Source of the DNA: Paraburkholderia phenazinium
GTDB taxonomy: Bacteria > Pseudomonadota > Gammaproteobacteria > Burkholderiales > Burkholderiaceae
Direction of reading: 5' to 3'
Assembly (NCBI RefSeq): GCF_900142845.1
Contig: NZ_FSRU01000001.1
Span: 2,914,001 to 2,978,000 of the forward strand
DNA length: 64,000 nucleotides
Both the position numbers and the translations under genes were made by a program. The notes beneath the pieces were generated by a model. The model saw only the letters and a program-made list of their open reading frames with translations, made no database searches and had not been told where the DNA came from. Shown here piece by piece: positions 1 to 8,738 of this stretch (position 1 is its first letter; every line of letters starts with the position of its first letter).

Positions 1-254
1 GAGTAGTCCTTCGCAATGTTCAATACCGTGGCTTCGACGTTTTCCGCGAGGCCCGCTTCGAGTTGCGGCGCATCGGCCAGCAACACCTTGGCGACGCCTG
101 CAACCTTCGCTGCCGCATCCGCCGCGCCTTGCGCGTTGTGACCCGCGATCAGCACGTGGACGTCGCCGCCAATCTTCGCGGCTGCCGCAACCGTATTGAG
201 CGTCGCCGCTTTCAGCGACGCGTTGTCGTGTTCCGCAATTACCAGAATCGTCAT
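1..254 (-). CDS. etfA: Electron transfer flavoprotein alpha subunit, N-terminal part (cut by window edge)
   Basis: EtfA binds FAD and, with EtfB, carries electrons from acyl-CoA and other flavin dehydrogenases to the respiratory chain. Only the first 84 or so residues lie in the window; the protein starts MTILVIAEHD and continues with the alanine-rich N-terminal fold of the family. The ATG at 252-254 has an AGGAGA ribosome site about 8 bases upstream. It lies 23 bases downstream of the etfB stop on the same strand, the usual etfBA operon order. The FAD-binding C-terminal half is outside the window. Confidence 0.93.
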   Translation of the reverse strand, partial: MTILVIAEHDNASLKAATLNTVAAAAKIGGDVHVLIAGHNAQGAADAAAKVAGVAKVLLADAPQLEAGLAENVEATVLNIAKDY

Positions 255-277
255 TTCGTCCGTCTCCTGCGTTGTCC

Positions 278-1027
278 TTAGAGCACCTTGGCTTCGGTCT
301 TCAGCTTCTCGACCAGCGTCTTCACGTCAGCAACCTTCACACCGGCGCTGCGCTTGGGCGGCTCGACGACCTTCAGCGTTTTCAGACGCGGCGTCACATC
401 AACGCCGAGGTCTTCCGGCTTGAGCGTTTCCAGCGGCTTTTTCTTGGCCTTCATGATGTTCGGCAGCGTCACATAGCGCGGCTCGTTCAGGCGCAGATCG
501 GTGGTGATCACGGCCGGCAGCGTCAGCGCCAGCGTTTCCGCCCCGCCGTCCACTTCGCGCGACACCGTTGCCTTGCCGTCGGCCACGACCACCTTCGAGG
601 CGAACGTCGCTTGCGGCAGATTCGCCAGCGCAGCCAGCATCTGACCGGTCTGGTTCGAATCGTCGTCGATGGCCTGCTTGCCGAGAATCACCAGCGAAGG
701 CTGTTCCTTGTCGACCAGCGCCTTGAGCAGCTTGGCCACGGCCAGCGGCTGCAGGTCTTCGTTCGACTCGATCAGGATCGCGCGGTCCGCGCCGATCGCC
801 AGCGCCGTACGCAGCGTTTCCTGCGCCTGCGCGACACCCGCCGACACGGCGATCACTTCCGTCGCCACACCCGCTTCCCGCAGACGCACCGCTTCTTCCA
901 CGGCGATCTCGTCGAACGGATTCATCGACATCTTTACATTCGCAATGTCGACACCCGTGCCGTCCGACTTCACCCGGACTTTCACGTTGTAATCGACCAC
1001 TCTCTTGACTGGCACAACAATTTTCAT
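278..1027 (-). CDS. etfB: Electron transfer flavoprotein beta subunit
   Basis: This 249-residue protein has normal EtfB length and starts [20 protein letters not shown], the family's N-terminus. EtfB holds the AMP site and the recognition loop for partner dehydrogenases. The motif [18 protein letters not shown] near residues 118-135 is the conserved ETF beta signature. A GAGGGA ribosome site precedes the ATG. It is the first gene of the etfBA pair. The acyl-CoA dehydrogenase encoded at 9.6 kb is a plausible electron donor, although ETF serves many dehydrogenases. Confidence 0.95.
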   Translation of the reverse strand: MKIVVPVKRVVDYNVKVRVKSDGTGVDIANVKMSMNPFDEIAVEEAVRLREAGVATEVIAVSAGVAQAQETLRTALAIGADRAILIESNEDLQPLAVAKLLKALVDKEQPSLVILGKQAIDDDSNQTGQMLAALANLPQATFASKVVVADGKATVSREVDGGAETLALTLPAVITTDLRLNEPRYVTLPNIMKAKKKPLETLKPEDLGVDVTPRLKTLKVVEPPKRSAGVKVADVKTLVEKLKTEAKVL

Positions 1028-1312
1028 GGTTCCCTCTTCGGTCAGCTTGCACGCTAGTGTGCTTGCTTCACTCAGCGGCTGGAATTAGGCATTTTGGAAC
1101 GCCCCATTTCAGACCCTCGAATGACAACCCGTCGTGCGTGAATCCAGCCCGACCCAGCCCGTTAACCCCAGCCTAATCGCCTCTTCCGCAATCAGTAATT
1201 GAGCGGCGCCTTTCGCTGATGCACGCTATCACTCATCAAAGCACGGCAATCCATCAGCCCTGCTTGGCGCGACGGCTATCCGTTTTCATTCAACTCATCA
1301 AATCTCGTCACC

Positions 1313-1828
1313 ATGTCAGTCAACTGGCCGGAAACAATCTTCGAGCACTTCAAAGCCGCTGACGTGCGGCAAGTGGCATACGTGCCTGATGCGGGGCACA
1401 AACGTCTCATCGAACTCTGCGAAGCAGACGCGGACATTCACGCGGTTTCCCTGACCACCGAAGAAGAAGGTGTGGCCATGATGGGCGGCGCGTGGGTCGG
1501 CGGCCAGCGCGGCGTATTGCTGCTGCAGTCGAGCGGCGTGGGCAACTGCATCAACATGCTCTCGCTGCAACATGAATGCCGCATGCCCATCGTGATGCTG
1601 GTCACGATGCGCGGAGAATGGGGTGAATTCAATCCCTGGCAAGTCGCCATGGGCAAATCCACCCAGGAAGCCCTTGAATCGGCGGGCGTCTACGTCTACC
1701 GCGCGGACGATCCCGCCGAAGTCCCCGAGACCGTGCGCGCCGCGTTGAATTTTGGCTACAACACCTCCCGGATGATTGCGGTCCTGATTGGACAGCGCGT
1801 TATCGGCACCAAAAACTTTAACAAGTGA
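1313..1828 (+). CDS. Thiamine-diphosphate decarboxylase, alpha (PYR-domain) subunit
   Basis: This 171-residue protein is a stand-alone N-terminal ThDP-enzyme domain. It resembles the alpha subunit of sulfopyruvate decarboxylase (ComD) and the N-terminal half of phosphonopyruvate decarboxylase. The run TTEEEGVAMMGGAW (about residues 48-61) carries the glutamate that activates the cofactor in this superfamily. The next gene supplies the cofactor-binding half and overlaps it by four bases, so the two are almost certainly translated together as one heteromeric enzyme. The 2-oxo acid substrate cannot be read from the sequence. Sulfopyruvate or phosphonopyruvate are family precedents only. Confidence 0.85.
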   Translation: MSVNWPETIFEHFKAADVRQVAYVPDAGHKRLIELCEADADIHAVSLTTEEEGVAMMGGAWVGGQRGVLLLQSSGVGNCINMLSLQHECRMPIVMLVTMRGEWGEFNPWQVAMGKSTQEALESAGVYVYRADDPAEVPETVRAALNFGYNTSRMIAVLIGQRVIGTKNFNK

Positions 1829-2442
1829 GTACGAACATGACACAGCAGACGACGCCCCTGAATCGTCGACTGACGGTGAAGCGGATTCTCCGCGATCGGC
1901 AGCAGGACGTTCTGGCAGTGACCAGCCTTGGCAATCCAACCTTCGACGTGGCGGCCGCCGGCGACACGGCTCAAAACTTCTATCTGTGGGGCGCAATGGG
2001 GGGAGCCGTCAGCTTCGGCCTCGGCATTGCGCTTGCACAGCCCGAGAAACGCGTCATCATATTCGTTGGCGATGGCGAAATGATGATGGGACTGGGATCG
2101 CTCGCAACGGTCGGTGTCGATAAGCCGGCCAATCTCTCAATCGTCGTGATCGACAACGAGCACTACGCGGAAACCGGCATGCAGCTAGCCCATGCTGGAC
2201 GCGGTGTAGACATCACGGCAATCGCACGCGCGGCCGGCTTCGAAACGGCAACGACAATCTACACCGAGGGCGAACTCGAGGAGTATGTCGACGTCATTCT
2301 CAAGGCCACCGGTCCCGTGCTCGCCACGGTAAAGGTCAGAACGGATCCCGAACCCACCTCCCTGCCGCCCCGTGACGGACCCTATCTGCGAAGCCGCTTC
2401 CGCGAAGCGTTGCTCGGCGCGAGAGCTCACGCGAGCCAGTAA
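1825..2442 (+). CDS. Thiamine-diphosphate decarboxylase, beta (PP-domain) subunit
   Basis: This protein of about 205 residues is the cofactor-binding partner of the preceding gene. The ThDP/Mg motif runs from GDGEMMMG to IDNEHYAETG with the usual spacing of about 26 residues. The frame opens at GTG 1825, overlapping the upstream stop (GTGA). An ATG at 1837 (MTQQTTPLN) is an equally plausible start. The arrangement matches ComDE-like split decarboxylases. An aminotransferase and an aldehyde dehydrogenase on the opposite strand nearby could supply and remove its substrate and product, but no shared transcript links them. Confidence 0.85.
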   Translation: MSTNMTQQTTPLNRRLTVKRILRDRQQDVLAVTSLGNPTFDVAAAGDTAQNFYLWGAMGGAVSFGLGIALAQPEKRVIIFVGDGEMMMGLGSLATVGVDKPANLSIVVIDNEHYAETGMQLAHAGRGVDITAIARAAGFETATTIYTEGELEEYVDVILKATGPVLATVKVRTDPEPTSLPPRDGPYLRSRFREALLGARAHASQ

Positions 2443-2571
2443 GCGGCCACGTGGAAAGTCCCTGCATCAAGGCGGTGGCGCGGCAGACAGCCTCCCACCG
2501 CTTTACTGCATCGCGAGCCGTTTCACGCCCCTGTACAATCCGGATCAATGTGACTTCGCACTGATCCTTCT

Positions 2572-3336
2572 ATGCCCGCCAAGGCCGATTCCGATATGTT
2601 GGTGGAGGTCTTTAGACAACTGGACCGGCAGCCCGAGATGCTCGAGCGCGTCTTCGACTGCTTTCCGGACGTGCTCTACTACATCAAGGACGCGCAGGCG
2701 CGCTATCTGTCCGTCAATCAGACGCTCATTGCCCGAAGCGGGCTGGCGCGCGACGAGGTGATCGGCAAGACAGCCGACCAGTTATTTCCGGTGACCGGCG
2801 CCAGCACCAACGCGCAAGACCTGAGCATTATCGAAACCCAGTCTCCCATCGTCGACAGGCTGCGTCTCTACTCCTCCGGATTGGGTCATCGATACTGGTG
2901 CCTGAGCTCCAAGTTCCCGGTGCTCAACGAAGACGGACAAGCCATTGGACTCATCGGCGTATCGCGCGATTTACCCCGCCCTGATGAACGTCACCACGGC
3001 TACCGCCGCCTGCTCGAATATCTGGATTATCTGGAACAGAACCTGGGACAGAATATCCTGGTCACCGAAGCGGCGCAGCAAGTCTCCATCTCTGTCGACA
3101 CGCTGGAACGTCTGACCCGTGAGGTATTTCATCTGACGCCCAAGCAACTGCTGATGAAATTGCGGATCGATCATGCGTGCAAGCTGCTGGAGACGACTGA
3201 CCACAGCATCACGGAAATCGCGACCGAGTGCGGCTACGCAGACCACAGCGCATTTACGCGTCAGTTCAAATCTGCCACGCACCTCACGCCCCGGCAGTAT
3301 CGAAACGCACGCGGGCGTGGCCTGCATCCTCACTGA
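2572..3336 (+). CDS. AraC-family regulator with N-terminal PAS domain
   Basis: This protein has 254 residues. Residues 18-140 form a PAS domain (FPDVLYYIKDAQARYLSVNQ, then VIGKTADQLFP and GLIGVSRD). Residues 150-250 are an AraC two-helix DNA-binding domain with the signature ITEIATECGYADHSAFTRQFK. This layout is usual in Burkholderiales, where such regulators sit beside small catabolic operons. It lies 129 bases after the decarboxylase beta gene on the same strand and ends 18 bases before the convergent oxidase gene. It may control either side. No clear ribosome site was seen, and the second ATG at 2596 is possible. Confidence 0.9.
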   Translation: MPAKADSDMLVEVFRQLDRQPEMLERVFDCFPDVLYYIKDAQARYLSVNQTLIARSGLARDEVIGKTADQLFPVTGASTNAQDLSIIETQSPIVDRLRLYSSGLGHRYWCLSSKFPVLNEDGQAIGLIGVSRDLPRPDERHHGYRRLLEYLDYLEQNLGQNILVTEAAQQVSISVDTLERLTREVFHLTPKQLLMKLRIDHACKLLETTDHSITEIATECGYADHSAFTRQFKSATHLTPRQYRNARGRGLHPH

Positions 3337-3354
3337 TAAATCGCGCGCCGGACG

Positions 3355-4518
3355 CTAGTAGACGCCTTCCTCGATCACCAGTTGACCCGTCGCGAGCCGC
3401 GCCGGCGATAGCGGCGAGAGATCCAGCGTTTTGAATTCGCCGAAGTGCAACAGTTCGGCCACCGCGCGGCCAACGCCTGGACTGTGCATCATCCCATGGC
3501 CGCTGAAACCCGCCGCGACGAACGAGTTTTCCGGACCCGACTGACCGACGATGCCGTTCTGGTCGAGAACGTTGTATTCGTAGTAGCCGGCCCAGGCATG
3601 TTCCACACGCAGCGCTTCAAACGCAGGGATCCGCTCTGCCAGCGCCGGCCAGATGATCTCGTCAAATTCGGAAAACTGCACGTCGAGTGGCAGGTGATCC
3701 AGATCCTGTTCAGCCGAGGGCGAGACGATGCAGAGGAAATGATTCTGCTCCCTGCGCAGGTACACGCCGGACGTATCGATCAGGATCGGCATATCCGTGA
3801 TCGCTGTCGGGCATGACACGACGAACGCCGAACGCCGTCTCGGCCGAACCGGCAGATCGACACCGATGCTTTGCGCAAGAGGCGCGCACCACGCGCCGCC
3901 GGCATTCACGAACGCGTCCCCGGCGATTTCCCGTCCGTCCGTCAACTCGACATGGGTCACCCGGTTTCCTCGTGTCCGGTAGCGCGCCGCTTCACCGGTG
4001 ACGAAATGAACGCCCGCTTCACGAGCACGGTTTCTGAACCACTGCATGAGGCTGTACCCGTCAAACCAGCCCTCGCCTGCCAAACCTTCGACACCATAGG
4101 CCAGATCGCCGACGTTCATCCACGGGTAGCGGCGCTGCAACGTCTCGGGTGAATGCTCCTGCAGTTCCACCCCGAGCGATCGGGCAAGAGCGCTCCGGCG
4201 CCGCAGCACGCTCTCTTGCTGCGCGTTGCCCACGAACAGGTAGCCGCAGTCCACCAGATCGACGCCGGCGCCGTACCGTACCTTCTCTCGCTCGCAGGAG
4301 GAAAAGAATTCATAGCCGAACTGCGATAGCTGAATGCAGATGGGCGTTGAAAACTGTTGCCGGATCGAGCTCGCCGATAGCGACGACGATGCAATCTGAT
4401 AGGTCGGATCCTTTTCGATCACCCAGATCTCGCGACCCTCCATCTTCTGCAGGCTTAGAAAATACGCGATTGAACAGCCAATCGCTCCCCCGCCCGTGAT
4501 GACAATTCTTTCGCTCAT
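3355..4518 (-). CDS. FAD-dependent oxidoreductase of the DAO family
   Basis: This 387-residue protein has the size of D-amino-acid oxidase or sarcosine-oxidase-like enzymes. It opens MSERIVITGGGAIGCSIAYFL, a Rossmann GxGxxG FAD site. Later features are GYEFFSS/VDLVDCGYLFVG in the substrate domain and FSGHGMMHSPGVGRAVAELL near the C-terminus, the closing FAD motif of the DAO fold. Such enzymes oxidise amino or imino acids at the C-N bond. It is followed downstream on other transcripts by genes for amino-acid metabolism (aminotransferase, P5C dehydrogenase are upstream on the same strand). The exact substrate is unknown. Confidence 0.87.
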   Translation of the reverse strand: MSERIVITGGGAIGCSIAYFLSLQKMEGREIWVIEKDPTYQIASSSLSASSIRQQFSTPICIQLSQFGYEFFSSCEREKVRYGAGVDLVDCGYLFVGNAQQESVLRRRSALARSLGVELQEHSPETLQRRYPWMNVGDLAYGVEGLAGEGWFDGYSLMQWFRNRAREAGVHFVTGEAARYRTRGNRVTHVELTDGREIAGDAFVNAGGAWCAPLAQSIGVDLPVRPRRRSAFVVSCPTAITDMPILIDTSGVYLRREQNHFLCIVSPSAEQDLDHLPLDVQFSEFDEIIWPALAERIPAFEALRVEHAWAGYYEYNVLDQNGIVGQSGPENSFVAAGFSGHGMMHSPGVGRAVAELLHFGEFKTLDLSPLSPARLATGQLVIEEGVY

Positions 4519-4577
4519 GTTCTACCTTCGAAGATTCGTAGGCTCGCGAGAGCCAAAGCAATATGGATAACTGAAAG

Positions 4578-5792
4578 TCAAACCGCCACCGTCGCGAGGT
4601 TTTGACATGCGGTGCGAATCCGGCTGAGCGCTTCGTTCAGGTCATCGAGTGACGCGGCGTAAGAGAGTCTGAAGTACGGCGACAGCAGAAAACCGGAGCC
4701 TGACACCACCGCTACGTTTGCCTCCTCCAGCAGGTACATGACGAAGTCCTGGTCGCTCTGCAGAAGCGCGCCGTTCGGCGTGCGACTGCCAATCGCGCCA
4801 CGGCAGCCGACGAACGCATAAAACGCGCCCTCGGGCTGATTGCCATGCAGGCCTGGTATATCGCTCAACGCGTTGACGACGAGCTTCCGGCGTTCGTCGA
4901 AAGCCCGTCGCGATGTCTCGACGAAAGTCTGATCACCATTGAGCGCCTCGATCGCAGCATACTGCGACACCGATGACGCACTCGTCACAATCTGGCCTTG
5001 CACCAGATTCATGGCGCGGATGAGCGCCACAGGTCCAGCGGAATAGCCGATCCGCCAGCCTGTCATTGAGTACATCTTGGAGACGCCGTTGATGATGAGC
5101 GTCCGCTCCTGCAACTCCGGCGCGACGTTCAGGATGTTGACGAACGGACTGCCGGTGTAGATAAGCTTTTCGTATATATCGTCCGACAGTACCCAGACAT
5201 GGGGATGTCGACGCAATACTTCCGCGATGTGGCCGAGTTCGTCGGCCGAGTAAACCGCGCCTGTCGGATTCGACGGCGAATTCAGCATCAGCCACTTGGT
5301 GCGGGACGTAATCGATGCCTCCAGCTGAGCCGCCGTCAGTTTGAACCCTGCTGCCTCATCGCACGCCACGACGATCGTCGTCCCGTTCGCCATTTTGACG
5401 ATCTCCGGATAGGACACCCAGCACGGCGCCGGCACGATGACTTCATCACCTGGATTAAGGGTCGCGAAAAAGGCCGCGAAAATCGCCTGCTTCGCACCCA
5501 CAGCCACGCTGACACCGTCCACGGGGTAAGCGACGCCATTGTCACGCTGAAGTTTCGCGACGATCGCTTCGCGCAACTCGCGGATGCCCGCGGCCTCCGT
5601 GTAACGCGTCTTGCCTTCGCGCATGGCACGAATCGCGGCCGCCTGAATATTCTCGGGCGTATGGAAGTCGGGTTCGCCTTGCGACAGAGAAATAACATTC
5701 TTCCCCGCCCGGCGCAGTTCTGCCGCTTTTGCTGCCATTGCCATCGTCTGCGCAGGAGCGATCTGGCCAATGCGGTCTGCAATGAAGCCCAT
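4578..5792 (-). CDS. Pyridoxal-phosphate aminotransferase, class I/II (aspartate aminotransferase type)
   Basis: This 404-residue enzyme is full length. The PLP lysine lies in NGVSKMYSMTGWRIGYSAGP (about residues 237-256). NSPSNPTGAVY (about 171-181) is the cofactor-contacting asparagine segment, and FRLSYAASLDDL near the C-terminus holds the carboxylate-binding arginine. It resembles AspC-type aminotransferases of subgroup I. It lies between the FAD oxidase (59 bases downstream) and the P5C dehydrogenase (76 bases upstream), all on the minus strand, so the three may share a transcript. It could feed a 2-oxo acid to the split decarboxylase (inference). Confidence 0.9.
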   Translation of the reverse strand: MGFIADRIGQIAPAQTMAMAAKAAELRRAGKNVISLSQGEPDFHTPENIQAAAIRAMREGKTRYTEAAGIRELREAIVAKLQRDNGVAYPVDGVSVAVGAKQAIFAAFFATLNPGDEVIVPAPCWVSYPEIVKMANGTTIVVACDEAAGFKLTAAQLEASITSRTKWLMLNSPSNPTGAVYSADELGHIAEVLRRHPHVWVLSDDIYEKLIYTGSPFVNILNVAPELQERTLIINGVSKMYSMTGWRIGYSAGPVALIRAMNLVQGQIVTSASSVSQYAAIEALNGDQTFVETSRRAFDERRKLVVNALSDIPGLHGNQPEGAFYAFVGCRGAIGSRTPNGALLQSDQDFVMYLLEEANVAVVSGSGFLLSPYFRLSYAASLDDLNEALSRIRTACQNLATVAV

Positions 5793-5868
5793 TGTGTTTG
5801 TTCCGTTCGTTTCAAAGGCCTACCGTACGAACCGGGGCTGCCTCTGCGGCGCCCCGGAACACACATGC

Positions 5869-7422
5869 TTAGAGGCGTTCCGCCACGGCCTTCATTTGCA
5901 GGAACTGCAGAAGGTAATCGGGGCCGCCCGTCTTGGTATCGGTACCTGTGAGGTTGAAGCCGCCGAACGGCTGAACACCAACCAGCGCGCCCGTGCATTT
6001 ACGATTGAAGTACAGATTGCCCACGTGGAAGTCGCGGCGTGCCCGTTCGATGCGGCTGCGATCGTTCGAGAACAGCGCACCCGTCAGCCCGTAGACCGTG
6101 TCGTTAACAACCGCCAGGCCCTCCTCGAAGTCCTTGACGCGGATCGCCGCGACGAACGGGCCGAACACTTCCTCCTGTGCGATGCGCGCGCGCGGCGACA
6201 CGTCGCCGAAGATGGTCGGTTCAATCAGATAACCGACCGCATTTTCCACGGCCTTGCCGCCGGTCAGCAGCTTGCCCTCGGCGTGACCGATATCGATGTA
6301 CGACAGCACCTTCCTGTACTGCAGTTCGTTGCAGACCGGACCGAAACCAGGATTGTCCTTTGCTTCGCTGACAACCAGTTCTTTAGCCTTCGCAACGACC
6401 TTCTCGAGCAATGCGTCGTAGACCGAATCCACCACGACCAGACGCGAGCAGGCGGAACATTTCTGGCCGGAATAACCGAAAGCGGCCTGAATGACACCGG
6501 CTGCCGCGTCATCGAGATTGGCCGTCTCGTCGACCAGAATGGCGTCCTTGCCACCCAGCTCGAGGAAAACCCGCTTGAACCATTTTTGGCCTTCGGCCAG
6601 CTTCGCGGCGGACTCGTTGATCTGGGCGCCGGTCGCGAGCGAGCCCGTGAAGTTGATAAAGCGTGTCTTCGGGTGGGCGACCAGATATGAACCGATTTCC
6701 CGTCCGGTACCCGGCAGATAATTCACCACGCCGGGCGGCAGGCCCGCTTCTGCGAAGATGTCGAAGATCTTCGCCAACGAAACCACCGTGTCTTCCGCCG
6801 GCTTGCAAACAACCGTGTTACCCACCACGATCGCGCCCACCGTCATGCCAGTCATCAACGCCATCGGGAAATTCCACGGCGAAATCGTCACGCCGACACC
6901 TAGCGGAATGTAGAAGCTCTCGTTCTCTTCACCCGCGTAGTCAATCAGCGAACCCAGGCCGCCCACGTGCCTGATAGCCTGACGCGCGTAGTACTCGGTG
7001 AAGTCGATCATTTCCGCAACTTCGGCGCTTGCTTCGACATAGTTCTTGCCGATCTCATAGACGAGCCACGCCTCGAGCTCGCGCTTGCGCTTGCGCATGA
7101 TGGCTGCGGCCTTCAACATGACACGGGACCGATCCTCCTGGCTCCAACGCTTCCACGATTCGAACGCCACCCACGCAGCTTCGAGCGCGGCGTCCGCGTG
7201 CTGCGTCGTCGCCTTGGCGGTGTAGCCGACGATCTCCTCCGGATTCGACGGATTCGTCGAGACGAGCTTCGCTTCGGTTTGCACACGCTCGCCGTTGATC
7301 AACAGCGGATAGGTCTGACCAAACTCGGAACGCACCTTTTTCAGGGCTCGCTGCATATCGGCTTTGGCACTTTCAGTGTCGAACAAATCGAACGGCTCGT
7401 TCTTGAACGGTGCAATCAGCAT
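5869..7422 (-). CDS. pruA: L-glutamate gamma-semialdehyde (1-pyrroline-5-carboxylate) dehydrogenase
   Basis: This 517-residue NAD-dependent aldehyde dehydrogenase is of the stand-alone P5C dehydrogenase type (RocA/PruA). It oxidises glutamate semialdehyde to glutamate, the last step of proline and ornithine catabolism. The catalytic glutamate is in FLELGGKDAILVDE and the catalytic cysteine in GQKCSACSRLVVVD. The ATG follows GGAGAAAGCG. No proline dehydrogenase is fused or adjacent, so it may act on semialdehyde from another source such as the neighbouring oxidase or aminotransferase. It is divergent from a LysR gene, which is a likely regulator. Confidence 0.9.
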   Translation of the reverse strand: MLIAPFKNEPFDLFDTESAKADMQRALKKVRSEFGQTYPLLINGERVQTEAKLVSTNPSNPEEIVGYTAKATTQHADAALEAAWVAFESWKRWSQEDRSRVMLKAAAIMRKRKRELEAWLVYEIGKNYVEASAEVAEMIDFTEYYARQAIRHVGGLGSLIDYAGEENESFYIPLGVGVTISPWNFPMALMTGMTVGAIVVGNTVVCKPAEDTVVSLAKIFDIFAEAGLPPGVVNYLPGTGREIGSYLVAHPKTRFINFTGSLATGAQINESAAKLAEGQKWFKRVFLELGGKDAILVDETANLDDAAAGVIQAAFGYSGQKCSACSRLVVVDSVYDALLEKVVAKAKELVVSEAKDNPGFGPVCNELQYRKVLSYIDIGHAEGKLLTGGKAVENAVGYLIEPTIFGDVSPRARIAQEEVFGPFVAAIRVKDFEEGLAVVNDTVYGLTGALFSNDRSRIERARRDFHVGNLYFNRKCTGALVGVQPFGGFNLTGTDTKTGGPDYLLQFLQMKAVAERL

Positions 7423-7541
7423 CGCTTTCTCCAGATTGAATGGTTTGGGCTGCTCTGCCGCCCTGCTGAGCGCGGCACGCTACCGTGAACCGATTGTCCG
7501 GCGCGAAAACTTTGCGGTCTTGATCAGGCTCCATTGATTCG

Positions 7542-7555
7542 TGCGGAATTCTGCA
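7542..7555. promoter_or_regulatory. Palindrome TGCGGAATTCTGCA between pruA and LysR
   Basis: This 14-base site has the dyad form TGCNNAATTNNGCA. A related sequence, TGCGGATTTCTGCT, lies at 7652-7665 in the same intergenic region, and a near-identical one lies at 17373-17386 upstream of the quinone reductase gene. It may be bound by the adjacent LysR regulator, but that is inference. Confidence 0.35.
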
Positions 7556-7637
7556 TAGTTATGAAAATCGCGTTGGCGCCACCCACCGTCAATGTCACTT
7601 AAACACAGAGACACGAGTAAAAACAGCGGGAAATAGA

Positions 7638-7672
7638 GCAAATACTGATTTGCGGATTTCTGCTATTTGCTA
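7638..7672. promoter_or_regulatory. Inverted repeat just upstream of the LysR gene
   Basis: Arms AGCAAATA (7638-7645) and TATTTGCT (7665-7672) match perfectly around a 19-base centre, which itself contains the half-palindrome TGCGGATTTCTGC. It ends 41 bases before the LysR start codon, a usual place for autoregulation or a divergent promoter operator. Confidence 0.35.
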
Positions 7673-7713
7673 CACTGGATCAACGGGGCATCACTTCATT
7701 CGGAGCACGTATC

Positions 7714-8634
7714 ATGGCCATGCATTTCGACCTCGTTGATCTTCGTCTCATCACCTGTATCGCCGAGACAGATAGCTTGACGCGTGGCGCCGAGCGGTTT
7801 CATATGTCCGTACCCGCAGCAAGCACCCGGATCAAGAATCTGGAAGAAAGCATGGGGGCGAAACTGCTGTACCGGACGAGCCAGGGGGTTACCCTCACCC
7901 CACCGGGCCAGGCATTCCTTCACCACGCCCGGGTTGTCCTGTCGCAACTCGAGCAGTTGCGCGGCGACATGCAGGAGTACGCACGCGGGATCAAAGGTCA
8001 TGTGCGGATCTTCGCGAACACCACGGCCACCACGGAATTCCTTCCTAACGACCTGCGTGACTTCCTCGCCGAACACCCTGACGTGAACGTCGAGCTTCGC
8101 GAACGGCTGAGTCATGACGTGGTGCGCGCGGTGAGTGAAGGCACCGCGGACGTCGGCATCGTGGCAGGCAATGTCCGGCCCGAATCGCTGGAAGTCATGC
8201 CGTATCGTTCTGACCGGCTCATCCTGGCGGTATCGGAATCACACCCGTTGGCCGGGGAAACGTCCATTCCATTTGAGGAAGCAACGGAGTTCGACTTCGT
8301 CGGGATGCCCGAGGCGAGCGCGATTCACACCTTTCTGAACCGCGTCGCGCACGATATGCACAAGAAACTTCAGGTGCGAATTGAAGTGGGCAACTTCGAG
8401 GCGCTATGCCGAATGATCGAGGCTAACGTTGGGATAGGCGTGCTGCCTCGTTCGTCAGCGATACGCTACGTCAAAACCATGAAGATCCGGCTGGTCGAAA
8501 TCGAGGATGCCTGGGCGACGCGCAACCTGCTGATCTGCGTGCGCAGCCTCGATCTGCTACCGTCATTTGCGCGGGAGCTCGTCGACCTCCTCACGCAGAA
8601 ATGCAAGGGCGATTGCGAGTCCCTGCCGGCGTAA
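7714..8634 (+). CDS. LysR-family transcriptional regulator
   Basis: This 306-residue protein has a winged helix-turn-helix at residues 1-65 (LRLITCIAETDSLTRGAERF, then PAASTRIKNLE) and a periplasmic-binding-like effector domain from about residue 90. The ATG follows GGAG. It is divergent from the P5C dehydrogenase and lies 104 bases upstream of the MaoC-to-aldehyde-dehydrogenase operon on the same strand. It could control either or both. The palindromes in 7542-7672 are candidate sites. Confidence 0.92.
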   Translation: MAMHFDLVDLRLITCIAETDSLTRGAERFHMSVPAASTRIKNLEESMGAKLLYRTSQGVTLTPPGQAFLHHARVVLSQLEQLRGDMQEYARGIKGHVRIFANTTATTEFLPNDLRDFLAEHPDVNVELRERLSHDVVRAVSEGTADVGIVAGNVRPESLEVMPYRSDRLILAVSESHPLAGETSIPFEEATEFDFVGMPEASAIHTFLNRVAHDMHKKLQVRIEVGNFEALCRMIEANVGIGVLPRSSAIRYVKTMKIRLVEIEDAWATRNLLICVRSLDLLPSFARELVDLLTQKCKGDCESLPA

Positions 8635-8738
8635 GCGGTGGCAGTTAGTCTGCGTTTAAAGCCCTCTTCTCCACACACAAATTGTAGTCGGCAGGCCGGT
8701 GCGTCAATCTAGCGTGAACGACGCTACCCGACGCCCTC

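Noticed and set aside
7491..7538. Sixth, reverse-strand copy of the 48-base repeat
   Set aside because: CGATTGTCCG matches one end, but the other end 48 bases away does not match.
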